Shown here piece after piece: positions 12,429 to 12,793 of a stretch of DNA of 12,793 nt. Numbering within the stretch: the stretch's first letter is position 1; every line of letters begins with the position of its first letter. The stretch lies in assembly GCA_007119455.1 (NCBI GenBank), contig SKPR01000153.1, positions 1 through 12,793 on the forward strand. The letters are read 5' to 3'. The notes under the pieces were generated by a model. The model did no database searches, had not been told where the DNA came from, and saw nothing but the letters and a program-made list of their open reading frames with translations. Origin of the DNA: Candidatus Brevefilum sp. (lineage in GTDB: Bacteria; Chloroflexota; Anaerolineae; Anaerolineales; Anaerolineaceae). Position numbers and translations under genes: made by a program.

Positions 12429-12793
12429 ATGAAAAAGACAAAGTTGCTGGTCATTGGTAGTCCCTCTTTGGATAAAATTCATATCAAGGGAAAAGTTTAT
12501 CATTCGGTAGGTGGCGCGGGTATGTACGTCGCCATGGCAGCCCACCGTGCGGGGGCCAGCGTTTCTCTGTTTGGCCCACGTCCAGCAAAAATCCCCGATA
12601 TTTTACAAACCTTTGCCGGAAACCTGGAAGCCTGGATGGGTCCAACCATACCGTTGGATCATATGCCCCGGTTTGTGATCCAGCAAGATGGAGATAAAGC
12701 TACCTATCTGAGCAGCGCCCTTGGGGCCGAATCAAATTTAGATTTCAGTAGCCTACCCTCAGACTTAAGCGATTTTGGTGCTGTTCACATAAC
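12429..12793 (+). CDS. PfkB-family carbohydrate kinase, 3' end cut by window edge
   Basis: The first 121 residues of a ribokinase/PfkB-type kinase, which phosphorylates a sugar or nucleoside with ATP. The start MKKTKLLVIGSPSLDKIHI matches the N-terminal strand and substrate-contact Asp region of the family. The first PfkB signature region follows as SVGGAGMYVAMAAHRAGA (27-44), including the Gly-Gly pair. A lid-like strand region with VIQQDGDKATYLSS is at about 83-96. The catalytic GxGD motif and ATP site would lie beyond the window, so the substrate cannot be judged. AAAGG at 12418-12422 lies six bases before the ATG. It is divergent from a sugar symporter, which suggests but does not prove a shared pathway. 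Confidence 0.85.
   Translation, partial: MKKTKLLVIGSPSLDKIHIKGKVYHSVGGAGMYVAMAAHRAGASVSLFGPRPAKIPDILQTFAGNLEAWMGPTIPLDHMPRFVIQQDGDKATYLSSALGAESNLDFSSLPSDLSDFGAVHI

Noticed and set aside
1..12793. CRISPR array, insertion sequence, prophage, tRNA or defence system
   Set aside because: No regularly spaced repeats, transposase, integrase, tRNA-like fold or defence-type gene could be found on either strand.

Overview
The window reads as a chromosomal stretch of a free-living bacterium, most likely a member of Chloroflexota (class Anaerolineae or close). This is an inference from gene types and protein character: a SpoVS homologue outside any sporulation locus, a GlgC of about 420 residues, a SERCA-type P-type ATPase, a GPH-family sugar symporter, and promoters with a GCTATAAT-like -10 element. 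No rRNA, tRNA, CRISPR array, insertion sequence or phage gene was seen. It is mostly housekeeping and accessory metabolism, not a defence or mobile island.

Layout. Positions 1-992 hold the 3' part of a beta-propeller (WD40/TolB-like) protein cut by the left edge. Positions 1056-4215 form a compact forward operon: NAD kinase, a small zinc-ribbon membrane protein overlapping it by 8 bases, and the DNA-repair ATPase RecN. A likely promoter sits so close to the nadK ATG that the mRNA would be leaderless, none of the three genes has a visible Shine-Dalgarno sequence, and a hairpin plus T-tract (4218-4241) ends the unit. Next come two forward genes with their own promoter signals: glgC (4334-5596, ADP-glucose synthesis for glycogen) and a cation-transporting P-type ATPase (5805-8684) with residues matching both calcium sites of SERCA. 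A 12-bp stem hairpin terminator follows.

The 470-base gap 8685-9154 is the most striking part. It holds two further hairpins and then a dense cluster of DnaA-box-like 9-mers (TTATCCACA and near matches), phased at about 11-12 bases, running forward on the left and reverse on the right around a dyad near 8881/8882. This looks like a replication-origin core or a DnaA-binding regulatory/titration site. It lies upstream of a deoxynucleoside kinase gene (9155-9793), which salvages DNA precursors.

The strand then switches. A SpoVS-family gene (9869-10189, minus) and a GPH-type MFS sugar:cation symporter (10682-12091, minus, with its own terminator) follow, each preceded or separated by several hundred bases of AT-rich non-coding DNA. 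Divergently from the symporter, a PfkB-family carbohydrate kinase begins at 12429 and is cut by the right edge. The symporter/kinase pair suggests uptake and phosphorylation of a sugar or nucleoside, though the substrate cannot be read from the sequence.
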